A stretch of 64,000 bases of DNA from Pseudorasbora parva (lineage: Eukaryota; Chordata; Actinopteri; Cypriniformes; Gobionidae), in the NCBI RefSeq assembly GCF_024679245.1, contig NC_090182.1:37296547-37360546 (forward strand), in the 5' to 3' direction. A program made the translations under genes and the position numbers. Of this stretch, positions 51,340-64,000 are shown in pieces. Each line of letters begins with the position of its first letter. The first letter of the stretch is position 1. The notes beneath the pieces were generated by a model. The model saw only the letters and a list, made by a program, of their open reading frames with translations. It was not told the DNA's origin and searched no databases.

Positions 51340-51650
51340 CAGGGGTTTTCAAACTGGGGTCATCCAGAAGGTTCTACGGGTCCCCAGAAAATTTCAGAGA
51401 ATCACTGAGGTTGTAAGGAGGTATTATTAACGCAGTGCGTAAACTGCTTACATGCATTTATTGTAAATGTTGCTTATACAAAATTTTTTTAGTTGAACAT
51501 GTTTATATATAGGCAATTCAAGTGTGCAAACTTGCTATTTTTTTATTTTATTTTTTATTTTCAGTACAGATGGATTTTAGGAAGGGGGTCCCTATTTCTT
51601 TTTTTTATGATATTCGGGGGTCCTTGTCATCATAAAGTTTGAAAATGCTA
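51340..51650. mobile_element. Degraded hAT-type MITE
   Basis: The left CAGGGGTTTTCAAACTGGGG and the right CATAAAGTTTGAAAATGCT resemble decayed hAT ends. Both ends also share a GGGGTCC word. No target duplication is visible. Confidence 0.5.
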
Positions 51651-52120
51651 TCAAAAACAACTTTTAATAATGAATTCATAAATGCTGAAATTCATATTAA
51701 ATAGTATTTATCATTTAATTGCATTTTTTTTCTTTTCTTTTTTTTCCAAGCTTTACATCTGAGGCAATAATCTTAAAATATTAATTCATTTGATACGTTG
51801 GGAAGTCCAAATCATTAGAGAATCAGCGAATGATAAAATTGAAATGAACCTGTCATTTTTTTTTTTAAATAAATACATCATTTATTGATTGATCCCTGAA
51901 CTGAGAACTTTCTTTTTTTGCAGTGAAAACATAATAATAATAATAATTTCTTAATATTATTATTAATTATACAAACACATTAATAATTACATACATGTCT
52001 CTGTTTGACACTGTCTTTATCACAGTTATTTTCTGTTTGTATTTATTTATTTATTCATTTTTTTGTTTTGTTTATTTTTTGTAAAAGCCTCATGCATTAA
52101 ACATTTTGGATGTTTTACCA
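51651..52120. other. No gene seen
   Basis: AT-rich DNA with several poly-T runs. Confidence 0.5.
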
Positions 52121-52127
52121 GAGTCAA

Positions 52128-52345
<218 letters not shown>

Positions 52346-52349
52346 ATCA

Positions 52350-52525
52350 TTTACTAATGCAAAATTAGTATCTTTTAACATTAGGTAATGCATTGTGGAA
52401 ATGCATATTTTTATTAACTAATACAAAATAAAGGTTGCAAACATATATTGTCCATTATTAGTTCATGTCAGTTAATGCATTGACTAATGTTAACAAATGG
52501 TGTACCTTATTGTAAAGTGTTACCA
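52350..52525. repeat. MITE fragment ending in AAAGTGTTACC
   Basis: TTAGTTCATGTCAGTTAATG, ACTAATGTTAACAAATG and CTTATTGTAAAGTGTTACC are the right end of a common fish MITE; a scrap also occurs near 4768-4798. Confidence 0.65.
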
Positions 52526-54319
<1,794 letters not shown>

Positions 54320-55150
54320 CCCTTCATGCATAACAGGCTTAATGGTGCATTAAAGCGATCTGCTTTCAACTTAACATTAAACACATGTTCATTGATTTCT
54401 TCAGGGGTAATGGTCATTATTTGCAGGAGACGTGTTCTCTGGAGTGACGGATCACGATTCTCTGTCTGGCAATCTGTTGGACGAGTCTGGGTTTGGCAGT
54501 TGCCAGGAGAACGGAACTTGCCTGACTGCATTATGTAAAGTGTAATGTTTGGTGGAGGGTGGATTATGGTGTGGGGTTGTTTTTCAGGGGTTGGGCTTGG
54601 CCCCTTAGTTCCAATAAAATAAACTCTTAAGGCTTCAATATACCAAGACATTTTAACAACGTCATGCTCCCAACTTTGTAGGAACAGCTCCCCTTTCTGT
54701 TCCTACATGACTGTGCACAAGTGCACAAAGAAAGGTCCATAAAGATGAGCAAGTTTGGTGTGGAGTCCTGACCGCAACCCGACTGAACTCCTTTGGGATG
54801 AATTAGAGCGGAGACTGTGAGCCAGGCTTTCTCATCAAACATCAGTGCCTGACCTCACAAATACTCTTTAGAACAGTACTTCTCAAACCTGTCCTGGGCA
54901 CCCCTAACCAGTGCACATTGTGCATGTCTCCCTCATCTAACACACCTGATTAAAATCATCAGCTCATTAGTAGAGACTGCAAGACTTGAATTGGGTGTGT
55001 CTGATGAGGGAAACATACAAAATGTGCACTGGTGAGGGGTCCCCTAGGACAGTTTTGAGAACCACTGCTTTAGAAGAATGGTAAAAAAAAATCGTATGTT
55101 CCAGCTGCTTCATGAAAACAAAAAGGAAATCATTACAACAAGGAGAGTAC
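54320..55150 (+). pseudogene. Tc1-like transposase pseudogene, interrupted by a MITE
   Basis: Plus-strand frames give LWSDGSRFSVWQSVGRVWVW (the first catalytic Asp block), GGGWIMVWGCF, LHDCAQVHKERSIK (second Asp block) and PTELLWDELERRL (catalytic Glu block) in order, separated by stops and missing pieces. That is the DD-E order of a Tc1/mariner transposase. At 54866-55075 the coding line is broken by a hAT MITE; TNTL continues as EEW on the other side. The gene is dead, and the insertion came after it arrived. Confidence 0.82.
54874..55067. mobile_element. 194-bp hAT-type MITE with perfect 8-bp duplication
   Basis: The ends CAGTACTTCTCAAACCTGTC and GACAGTTTTGAGAACCACTG pair as hAT (Charlie-like) inverted repeats. 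CTTTAGAA lies directly outside both ends (54866-54873 and 55068-55075). Confidence 0.93.
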
Positions 55151-56212
55151 AAGTCTGAAAAAAACAGGTGATGATTTTACAAAGATCAAAGCTGTTGTGT
55201 TAAATCTGGTATATCATCTCTGTTGTAACTCACAAAACTGACATCCGTCAGCATGGGCAAAGCACGATTGTACACGCTTTATACATTTTGGGTTTAGCTC
55301 TCTAATGCTGTCAGAGGAAAATCTGAGTCCTCCATGTCAGCTAAATGTTGACACAGATCTATGCTGAATAAAAGAAAAGCGATGCTGACGTTTAAAAAAA
55401 AAAAGTTTTGAATGTGTGGAAAATGCAATTGCCTGCAGGAAGCTGGCGAAAAATCCCCATTTCTGGCAGTGAATAAGTCATTTGAAGTACAGCTGCTTTT
55501 TTAAAAAAAAGACGCAAGTGAGTTTCACAGCCCAAATTGAAACAGCTGTACAAAGGGTTTTGATTCTGTACACCTTGACTTTGAGGGAAAATATGTCAAA
55601 ATAAATATTTAAATATGTGGTTTGCTGAAAGTAGCCCATGTTGACGGCTTGATAGCTGCCTAGGGTGGAAAATGTATTAAGACTTTGTCAATTAGATGTG
55701 AAAGGAACTGCTTTGTAATTTTAGCTTTGCATGGCCCTGAGGTATAATCCATATTTGAATGTTAGGGGGATGAAAAGGTTCTACATTACGGAATACAAAC
55801 ACGCAATAGGTTTACAGTTATGTTAAGTTACTTCCAGTCCTGAAAAAAGTAATGGGAATTTATACAATCTTTCAAAAGTCATTGAAAAGTTAGGATATGT
55901 CTGTAATGAGAATTTTTTTTTTTTTTTTCATTGATGGCCATTTAAAATTAGCCGTGAATTCTGACAGCATATTTATATGACAAACACAAAATAAGAGAAA
56001 ATAAGTGTTTTTGAAAGACATATATTTAAATAAGCCATAGTTAAAAGTGGTGGGCCAGCAGGGCCAGCAAGGCCTCCTTTGCTGCCCTAATCACTATCAG
56101 AATCACTGACTTAAATTTTACTATATTTTTCCATGAATGTGTGTTAAATTATTCACAATAGTCTGATCATAGTTTCATAGCTTTTCTCTTGGTTGCTGCT
56201 TCCAGTAGTGTT
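55151..56212. other. No gene seen
   Basis: About 1 kb without coding support. Confidence 0.5.
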
Positions 56213-56220
56213 TGTTTATA

Positions 56221-57816
56221 CAGAGCCGAACAGCCCTATACGCTCACTACGCAAGCTGCGTAGGGCCCCGCAATTTACTCAAGGCCCCGCCTCCCCCTCG
56301 TGTCAAAGCGCGTCAATCAATGTTGTAAACAATGATGATAAAATTAAGCGGAATTCTGGCCATGAAACGAGGGGAAAAACACCATGAGAGTGAATTGCGG
56401 GAACAGCAATCAGGTAAACTTGTGTTCTCTCCTCTCCAAGTTTGATGTCAGCATAGGCTATAACAGTAGCCTAAAGTTAAGTTTATGGTCATCTCTCTCT
56501 GATGTGTTTGCTAAGATGCAGGCTATGCATCTCTTGGTCTGTCTAGCTATAAGCTAGGTAATGTCAGCCGCTTTCAGGGCTGTGTTCTGTGTCGTTGTGC
56601 CTGAGAAATAAAATTATCTATGTTGTTTTTTGTTTTGTTTTTGATAAACGACAAAGGGCAGCGGTGTTTGTTTACTGCAGCTCGGAAAAGATCCGCGTCG
56701 CGCATTTGAACTTGCGTTCATATGCGCGTGCACGAAATTAAACGTGCATTTTCCAGCAGAAATATCTGTGTGGATACCAGACCGACAGAACAATATATGG
56801 GCATGATGGTCCTCCTCCTCATCATAAGTGCACATAGGCAGTGAAAGCATATCTAGTCTTAGTCAATGTATAGTTAAAACCCAACTACTGCACAAATTAT
56901 GCAAGATGGAAAGCAATGTATTGACAATTTGACATTGATTGACTATTGATTTATAGGCTATATCGATTTTAAAATGTTGATATTAATTTGCTGGACATAC
57001 TGGTCAATATGGAGGCACATCCCTCAGTAAATAATAACAATGAATCAAATATTGCTTTAACATGCATTATATAAAACACAGTAGCATGCTATGGCAAGCC
57101 ATTTTAGCTTTTATTCATTTACAATTTATGCATTTTTAATATCAATGATTAAATGTTCACTATTTACAATTATGAATTATTGATATTAAGTGTGGAATTT
57201 TACTAGTAACACTATCTTATTGATATCAGGGATTACATGTTCTTTTGCACAAAAGTGAATTCTTGATATCAACAATGATGTATGTCATCACTCACGGAGA
57301 TTATTAATATCTGAATCACTAGTTTGTTAAACATTACAAGAGCCAAGCCATAGTTTAAATAGTATTTTATATTTGCAAATGTATAAAAGGAAATCTGTGG
57401 AAGCCCGTTTGAATGGGTCTGATGCAGCTTATACAATTTGTTATCTATAATTTGCAGGTGCTATGCTTAAGTTTGTAAGTAGAGGAGATGCTGGATCATC
57501 TGCCAGTACAGGCACAGACCCAGATGATCCACATCCAGCCTCAGACAGTACTAGCACAGATCCAGTACAGCCAGATTCACCAACAGTAATGCTGTCTTCA
57601 GTAAGTACTATCTTAAGATTCTATAGAAAATACTGTTCAATAAATATTGTTTGTTTGAACCTCATTCTTTGACTGTTTTGTTCAAATGAGGGAGCACTGA
57701 GGTGTCAGGTGTAACTGCATGGCAATGGCAAATGGTTTACATAGCTCACGGGTCAGGTAGGAGGGCCCCTTAGCAGAATTTTGCTTAGGGCCCCAGGGAG
57801 GTCAGGATCGGCTCTG
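56221..57816 (+). mobile_element. 1.6-kb hAT element with perfect 8-bp duplication
   Basis: The ends CAGAGCCGAACAGCCC and GGATCGGCTCTG are hAT-type inverted repeats. TGTTTATA stands directly outside each (56213-56220 and 57817-57824). Blocks GTAGGGCCCCGC near the left and AGGGCCCC near the right are subterminal repeats. It retains the first two exons of a transposase gene and has lost the rest. Confidence 0.92.
56362..57600 (+). pseudogene. hAT (ZMYM-like) transposase, exons 1-2 only
   Basis: Exon 1 (56362-56413) starts with ATG and encodes MKRGEKHHESELREQQSG, ending at CAG/GTAAAC. Exon 2 (57458-57600) follows TTTGCAG, keeps the frame (AMLKFVSRGDAGSS, then an acidic, Ser/Pro-rich stretch) and ends at TCTTCA/GTAAGT. 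The basic start followed by a short hydrophobic LLKF-like block is how ZMYM1-type hAT transposases begin. The catalytic and dimerisation exons are absent from the element, so only a truncated peptide could be made. The exon model is inferred from splice motifs and frame. Confidence 0.6.
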
Positions 57817-57824
57817 TGTTTATA

Positions 57825-58470
57825 TTAGACCTTTTATCCAATCATATTTTAGGCATCATGTGTTGCCTGGGTCAAATAAATCTGCCTTGAGGCCATCAGA
57901 ATCAATATTGTGGGCGCAACCACTATTTTATCTGTCCTGGCAAAAAGATGTTTTGTGTACAAATAACCAGTAGCCTTATTTTGGTGAGTAGGCTATAATG
58001 CAGTTTATTTTAAAAAAATTATAGCCTGCCCTACAGTCAACCCTGGCAGAGTTTTTTTTTTATTTATTTTTTTTTTTTATATATGATATATATATTTCTT
58101 TTACATTTTTATTATTTTCGTTATTGTTATGTTATTTTCAACAGTTTCATACGGCAAAAAATTTGTGGGTTTAAATTCAAGAGTTAGGCTGGTGACACAC
58201 TGCAAGCGTGGCGTAAGCGTCTCGGCTGCGTGGCATGACAGTTTTTACTTTGGATCCAATGCACACTGCCTGCGTGATACGCTCCCATGATACTGTTGCA
58301 TGGGTCCACATATGTTATTCAGTACCATTAGATAGTTTTGATTTATATAATGTTCAATGTTGATGATCACGTAATTTTTCATATTCACCTGCTTACAAAC
58401 AATCACTTGTTTTAAAAAAATATTGATGTAGTGTCTTTGATATCACCCATTGGATTCTGAAGAGCAGTTT
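57825..58470. other. No gene seen
   Basis: Poly-T rich near 58048-58080. Near 58190-58300 there are GGCTGGTGACACACTGC and GCGTGGC phrases that may be a repeat remnant. Confidence 0.5.
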
Positions 58471-59191
58471 TTAAAGGGTTGCTTCAGCTATTACCATATG
58501 GCTTTATATCAGTAGAAACCCTGGAGTATATTCGAATGATCGTGGTTCCCCCTCATATCCCCCTGAGACAAGATTTATGTATTATTTTTATTTTTGGAAA
58601 ATTCCTCCGATGATGCAAATATTGTCAATTTGCATAATCGGAGGAATTTTTGGCGAGAGGCTAAAGACTACAGCCAGCAGAGGGAGCCATTTCTGCACAT
58701 TTTCAACCCACGCATGGGGAGTGGGATCACACGCATTCATGAAAATGGAACTGTACGGAGCAAAGTAAGTGTGTCAACTTCTCAAATTAATTCCTATTAA
58801 AAGTTAAGCTTTCAAAGGCATGAACTGAAAATGTGCCAGACTGAACACGTGCTGAGAACTACTGCCGCGAGCGCGGTCGCTTCTACCTCAGTTCTCATCA
58901 CAAGAGCTCATTGATCATGATGAATGTAATCTGACTCCTGCTGCGTTAGTGCTGTCACACTCCCTCCGTGGCTAAATCACATTATATTGACAGACACGTT
59001 CAGTTTTTAATTGTTTTATCAAACAATGGTGGATTTCAGAGTGGCCTCGTAGGGCAGCTAAGCATTCTGGGAATTGTTGTCTTTTCTCAGTCTAGAAAGC
59101 ACCAAATTAAAAAATAATTTCAAATTTCTACTACATTAATGACCCAGTTCAAATACAGATTAATCTTCCCAGCGCTGAAGTACCCTTTTAA
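58471..59191. mobile_element. 721-bp TTAA element with octamer hairpin
   Basis: TTAA flanks AAAGGGTTGCTTCAGCT on the left and GCGCTGAAGTACCCTTT on the right. Inside are the inverted repeat at 58597-58651, a CTCF-like word CCAGCAGAGGGAG at 58674-58686, and an exon-like ORF that runs into AGCAAA/GTAAGT near 58765. The right end is shared with 2363-2481. Confidence 0.82.
58597..58651. repeat. Hairpin with paired octamer motifs
   Basis: AAAATTCCTCCGATGATGCAAAT faces ATTTGCATAATCGGAGGAATTTT around a five-base centre. Each arm carries the POU octamer ATGCAAAT or its complement. Confidence 0.85.
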
Positions 59192-59480
59192 GCAGAGATG
59201 AGCTGGCCATTGCCATCTTACCTTGTCACATCACGCTGGATAAAAGAAAATGGGCAAAGATACGGGACGTGGGCGGGGTTGAGGTGACGCAATCACTAAC
59301 AAACAGCGGATAAATGGCTATCCACCTGTCACTCAAAGTGACCACGCCCTTAATTATGCAGCATTTAAGGCTTTATATGTAAATTAATGATTTATATAAA
59401 TAAAAAAATCACCCCCTCACAGTTATCACGATTGGCAAAATTCGCCGTACAGACCAAAACCAGTGTTTTAATGTATGTGA
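59192..59480. repeat. Probable dispersed repeat
   Basis: GAGCTGGCCATTGCCATCTT, ACGTGGGCGGGG and CACTCAAAGTGACCACGCCC look like a common fish repeat. Boundaries are not clear. Confidence 0.45.
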
Positions 59481-59599
59481 TCAAAGCTGAATTTTCAAGA
59501 AACATGTCTGATTATTATCAATGATATTATTTTTGTCTTCATCCGCTGAAGAACATGCATAAATCAAATTTTAAAAAATTGCACCCTTTACATCAGATT

Positions 59600-59800
59600 T
59601 CATAGTGAAAGGTCATTGGCTCTTGTGTGTCTCGTGCTGATCACATCATGCTCTGTGTATCATTTGAATGAGATGAATGAGTGCGTTCATGGAGTGGCAG
59701 GATCATCATTTCACCGATTAAGACACATAAAGACATCGTATGACTTCAGAAAACTTAGAATGCAACACGAGTTAATACTTTAATACAGTTTGGTGTGTAG
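59600..59800. repeat. Dispersed repeat, copy 1
   Basis: CATTGGCTCTTGTGTGTCTC, GATCATCATTTCA and TATGACTTCAGAAAACTTAG correspond to 63773-63990. The family is unnamed here. Confidence 0.7.
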
Positions 59801-60540
59801 GTTTAGTGTAGGAGTGGGAGTTAGTTGCTCTAAAAGTAGCCTATAAATATTCATAAAATCATGTCTTCTTTTACAAATGCAAAGAATTAAATGTGTCTTG
59901 ATCTGATGCATTGGCAAACAACTGAAATCAATGGAGTATCCTGTGCATCTTCATTGTGATGCAGAAGGCACGCGACCGTGCTTCAGATTTTGATGCCTTG
60001 GGAATATTGTTAAAAATGTTTACATTTCAAATAAGTATATAACTATATAAGGAGACATTTCATAAATTATTGCATACTAAATTTTTTTGGTTTAATGGGT
60101 TATATAATAATTTCATTTTCTGCTTGTTGCGAATAAATTAACAAATTTAAACAAAATTATATATTACATTCATTAACTTCATTTAGTATACAGGAGAGGT
60201 TAAAAAGTAACAGTAAGGTACAATTTAAACGGGCCTGGCAGTATTAAAAGTGGGTTCAGGTTCCTGGTCTGCAGAAAAGAAAAAAAAGACACTTATACGA
60301 GACATTAGCCTGGGGTTAACAAATACAAACGACTAAATACAACAATAGAAATTATACATCCATACCTATTGACAATTTTCATTTATAACTTTTTTTATAA
60401 CTCATCACTTCACTTTAGAATGCCTTTATCACAGAACCGTGTGGAGTTTTATGATGGATGGATGTGCATTTTTGAGATTCAAACTCGTGAGCCCTGTTCA
60501 CTGCCATTATAAAGCTTGAAAGCATCAGGATATTTATTAA
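59801..60540. other. No gene seen
   Basis: No supported feature. Confidence 0.5.
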
Positions 60541-60652
60541 TATAACTCTGATTGGGTTCATAAGAAAGAAGAATGTCATAAACATCCAGGATGGCTTGAG
60601 GTCAGGTAAATCAAGGGGTTTCTTTCCTTTTAAAGTAACTAATCCTTTAATA
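60541..60652. repeat. MITE right-end fragment
   Basis: AAGAATGTCATAAACATCCA, GGATGGCTTGAGGTCAGGTA and AACTAATCCTTTAA match a fish MITE end. Confidence 0.6.
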
Positions 60653-60829
60653 TTTACAGGGATGCAAACACATGTATGGTCAAAAAAGAGAGAGGTAATG
60701 GAAGCCCTCATCCCACGGCAAATATCCAGAAACTTTGCCACCAACCCCTGCCATCCTTGGCCCACCCCTATAGGCACAGAGTAAAATTTAATTCTGGAAA
60801 TGTGTTGCAGTGGCTGATACCATAGAACA

Positions 60830-61045
60830 CACTGTAAAAAAATTATATGTTCAATAAGTTACGAGAACATATGTTTTTACATTGTTTTAACAAAAAAGTT
60901 AAGACATGTTAAACTTGTTTTTATTAGTTATACAAGATGTAACTCTATTTTTAAAGTCAGTTTAACATAATTTAAGTTGAAATACCTTAAACATCCAAGT
61001 CGATTGTACTGCAAAAGTTAAAAATTTGCCTTTTTTTTACAGTGT
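60830..61045 (+). mobile_element. About 215-bp MITE, copy 2
   Basis: This is the opposite-strand match of 39448-39668, with CACTGTAAAAAA at the left and TTTTTTTACAGTG at the right, so the ends are inverted repeats. Confidence 0.85.
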
Positions 61046-61182
61046 GATCTTCACTATTTTTTTTCAGGAGAGCAACACTGGTCAATAGGAAAGTCACTTT
61101 TAGCAGTGTAAAGTGCTAAAGTGTAAAAAGATACATCCAATAGAATATCTGCTTATCAATCTGTCATCCCTGACTATACAAT

Positions 61183-61335
61183 AGAGCCTGATCTCACGAA
61201 AATGCATAGAAATAGAACGAGTTTGCAATCTCGTGGAATGTATACGTACGCCAAAATGAGTTTTGGTGTGCATATGGTACGCGTTTTTTTGCGTGCATAT
61301 GATACGCATTTTATGGCGTATTATACATACGAACA
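61183..61335. mobile_element. Near-palindromic MITE, one arm only
   Basis: It matches the left arm of 10099-10392 (GATCTCACGAAAATGCAT, CCAAAATGAGTTTTGG, TTATACATACGAAC) and stops at the point where the C-rich centre would begin. Confidence 0.8.
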
Positions 61336-61474
61336 TGGTTTAGTTTCAAACACGAGGAGTGAAATGTTACAATTCACCCCATAGTCTGGGTTAGATGTAA
61401 TATACCCTGGGGTGAGATGTAACATTATGATATCCACTGGGGTGAGATGTAACATAATGAAATAAGGATTATGG

Positions 61475-61477
<3 letters not shown>

Positions 61478-61565
<88 letters not shown>
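61478..61565. repeat. (TA)n microsatellite
   Basis: A TA run of about 88 bases. The flanks carry three copies of GGGTGAGATGTAAC-like words near 61370-61455. Confidence 0.96.
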
Positions 61566-61569
<4 letters not shown>

Positions 61570-61792
61570 GAAAGATTTTTATTTAAAACTAACTTTTCAA
61601 TATAACTCATGCGTGTGTCACTCTCAGTCTCAGTGTGTTTGTCACTCTCAGTCATAGTAATTAAACATAATAAATTAAACTTGAACACAAGTATTATGTG
61701 TGTAAGCATGTTTGTTACTGTCAGTCATAGAATTAGCCATAGTAAAATATTGAAATTGAACACTTGAACATGCGTGTGTGTGTGTGTGCGTG

Positions 61793-61999
61793 TAGGGTGA
61801 CCATATTTTGATTACCGAAAAAAGGACACTTAGCCCGGCAATGAGATACTCAAATGATACTTGAAGTTTACTCAAAGTTGCCTTATTAATTGCATTTAAA
61901 GTATGCCCCCTCTGTATGGATAGAAAATTGTTATATTAGGGCCAGGACAGAACTTGAAAACAGGACATGTCCTGGGAAAACAGTACGTTTGGTCACCCA
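61793..61999. mobile_element. MITE with TAGGGTGACCATA end
   Basis: The left TAGGGTGACCATATTTTG faces GTTTGGTCACCCA. The phrases ACAGGACATGTCCTGGGAAA are typical of a fish hAT MITE. The target duplication is unclear because of TG-rich flanks. Confidence 0.65.
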
Positions 62000-62247
62000 A
62001 TCTGTGTGTGACTCTGTTACTAACTAACTCTGAGTCTTGTTGTTACAACTAACCCAGAGTCATGTAGCCATGAACTAGCCCACCTTACAGCTAACAGCTA
62101 AAACATTAGCAACTAACAACTTGGATGACAAATATCTACACAGACACACCATAAGCATATTTAAATGTGATGTGTTTAACTACAAAACAGAAATTCCTGT
62201 AACAAAAATAAAAAAAGTTAAAAAAGTAACTTTCTTACGTCAAAATA

Positions 62248-62474
62248 GTTCCCTTTATCGAGGGAACTCGAGCTGCATCGAAACGCCACGCAGAGGCGTT
62301 CCCGTAGCGTTTCGACGCAGCGTCTCGTTCCCTCTCAGTAACCTGAGACGTTCCCTTTATCGAGGGAACTCGAGCTGCATCGAAACGCTACGGGAACGCC
62401 TCTGCGGGGACGCTTTCGACGAGCGTCTCGTTCCCTCTCAGGGAACCATGGTTACATATGTAACCTGAGACGTT
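62248..62474. mobile_element. Tandem DIRS terminal repeats without a body
   Basis: Two adjacent units of about 110 bases each run from GTTCCCTTTATCGAGGGAAC to AACCTGAGACGTT. Each contains CGTTTCGACGCAGCGTCTCG or a variant, matching the DIRS terminus at 2288-2361. Internal palindromes (GAGGCGTTCCCGTAGCG and CGCTACGGGAACGCCTC) link the units. No DIRS coding sequence is present. Confidence 0.82.
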
Positions 62475-63104
62475 TTTTTTTTTTTTACTCTAACATCTGC
62501 TATGTCTGCCACAGAGCTCTACTTTATCACATGTGGAATAAGGACTAAACTGAGCATATGTGAAGTGAATTAGATGATTTGTAGCTTGTTCCTGATTGGA
62601 CATATTGGAGTTGTTACAGCTGACCCGTGTTACAACCATCCCAGGTCTCCAACGTTTCACAAACTGGACATTTTAACTTTCCTAGAACATTGAGAAAAGG
62701 TTTTTATAACTTAATGGGAGCGTTAGGAAAACGTTCTTATAACCTAAAATTGTTAGCTGGGCATTTACTGTTTGGTGGAGGCAATCCAGAATTATTGTTG
62801 GTGAAAATATAATCAGACACTCCCCTCCCCACCTTTTAAAAAACTTGTCGGATCTGCACGATTAACACAAGTCACCCAAACTGACGTGAAAAAAGCGGGA
62901 GGCGCCGAAAAGCGTGCTGTTTGCATCCCAGTATTTACATCTGAGTAGAGAGCTTGCGATCTCAACCCAGGCTCATTGGAAATACGTGACTCTGCCTACA
63001 TTTTTGCAACACCCGAAATATGTACCTCCAGGTACGTTTACCTGCACTTTTTGGGTGAAACGTCCACCGGAGGCGCTAAGTGGTAATATTTTTTCTCCAT
63101 TCAC
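62475..63104. other. No gene; repeat-like near 62890-63100
   Basis: There is no coding support. CTCAACCCAGGCTCATTGG and AATACGTGACTCTGCC phrases suggest a fish repeat. Confidence 0.45.
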
Positions 63105-63263
63105 AGACTGATCTCATGAAATGGCATATGACACGCCAATTTGTATGCCATTTTGGCGTGCTATCAAGACGCATAATCGCTTTTTAGTGTGTTTATCAAC
63201 GCCGTTACATTCTATCCCCCTACACCGCCCCTGCCCCTAAACCTACCCATCACACACACACAT

Positions 63264-63340
<77 letters not shown>

Positions 63341-63500
63341 GCCCCTAAACCTACCATCACAAGAAACATTCTGCATTTTTACATTTTCAAAAAAACAATT
63401 TAGTATGTTTATAAATCCATTTACCTTGTGGACACACATACATATTCAGACACATTTTGAACACGTAACTCAAACCCTTCCCTAAACCTACCCATTTGTG
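63105..63500. repeat. Dispersed repeats around a (CA)n tract
   Basis: CAGACTGATCTCATGAAATG and CATTTTGGCGTG recall the near-palindromic MITE. A CA run at 63246-63336 follows, then CCCCTAAACCTACC and GAAACATTCTGCATTTTTAC, the reverse orientation of the repeat at 20690-20820. Confidence 0.7.
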
Positions 63501-64000
63501 TATTATAAAAAACAGGATATAACAGGCAGATACGACTGCAGTCACAAATTACTCAGAAAGTACAAATATCCCAAGTGTTCCGAGGCCAAACGATTGATTT
63601 GTGTGAAGAAAATCCCCAAAAGCGATCAGTAATGCTGAGTCCATCCGCCGAATATTAATAATACATTTCAAATATTGCCGCCGGAAGAAACGTCACGCCA
63701 GCTTTGACAGCATTGGCTGTTGTGTGTCTCGTGACCAAATCCGTCATTACATCAGCTTTGATTGTAAAATTCCATTGGCTCTCGTGTGTCTCGTGACCGA
63801 TCGCGTCAATTTCCGACCGTGTGTATCATTTGAATTAGAAATATGAATGAACGAGTGCGCGTGTGTGTGTTCTGTTCGCAAAGGAGCGCGATCATCATTT
63901 CAATGAATAAAACATTAAGATCAACTCTGTTCTTCACATGAAGATATCTTATGACTTCAGAAGACTTGGAATGCAACATGAGTTAATACTTTAGTTTTTT
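63501..64000. repeat. Dispersed repeat, copy 2
   Basis: From about 63690 the sequence carries TTGTGTGTCTCGTGACC twice. From 63773 it matches 59611-59780 (GTGTATCATTTGAAT, GATCATCATTTCAA, ATGACTTCAGAAGACTTGGA). The window ends inside it. Confidence 0.65.

Noticed and set aside
58577..58800. Two overlapping ORFs ending near a GTAAGT donor in the 58471 element
   Set aside because: Two frames are open and neither has a recognisable domain, so a coding call is not supported; the donor-like site is mentioned only in the element entry.

Overview
This is a teleost fish nuclear DNA window, most likely from a cyprinid. The evidence is a single vertebrate protein gene (slitrk2), long TA/CA/GATA microsatellites, and a dense layer of DNA transposons typical of cyprinid genomes (hAT, Tc1-like and many TTAA-flanked MITEs), plus a DIRS-type retroelement, an L2/CR1-like LINE and a tRNA-like SINE head. 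The species call is an inference; no mapping was possible.

Layout. 1-2362: right-hand part of a DIRS-like tyrosine-recombinase retrotransposon, with a frameshifted RT/RNase H end, an open recombinase ORF and complementary terminal repeats. 2363-8424: AT-rich DNA with a minisatellite, a (CT)n tract, a MITE and a 5'-truncated LINE that keeps a 670-codon RT ORF, followed by a 190-bp palindrome. 8425-22494: MITEs and microsatellites, including two copies of a G7-ended TTAA element (8425-9602 and 18476-19575). 22495-25900: a 3.4-kb TTAA element with about 300-bp terminal inverted repeats and a second TTAA element nested inside it. 27286-29453: a decayed hAT-type transposase on the minus strand, then a BED-finger hAT fragment between two (TA)n tracts. 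31110-36020: a hAT element with a perfect 8-bp target duplication inside a LINE tail, a deleted Tc1-like element, a 736-bp foldback element and a MITE with a 9-bp duplication. 37300-42676: a three-level nest of repeats, a Tc1-like pseudogene and a 1.45-kb TTAA element.

45180-49681 is the only host gene: slitrk2, an intronless 853-residue coding exon for a two-LRR-domain synaptic adhesion receptor. Its GC-rich leader carries several upstream AUGs, including a 49-codon uORF that stops two bases before the slitrk2 AUG. Downstream, 51-64 kb returns to repeats: a Tc1-like pseudogene interrupted by a hAT MITE with a perfect duplication, a 1.6-kb hAT element that keeps two transposase exons with splice sites, a TTAA element with an octamer-bearing hairpin, and an isolated tandem pair of DIRS termini at 62248-62474.

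The mobile elements do not form a pathway. They are independent insertions whose nesting and target duplications record order of arrival. Element family names come from memory of fish repeats and terminal motifs, not from a database search.
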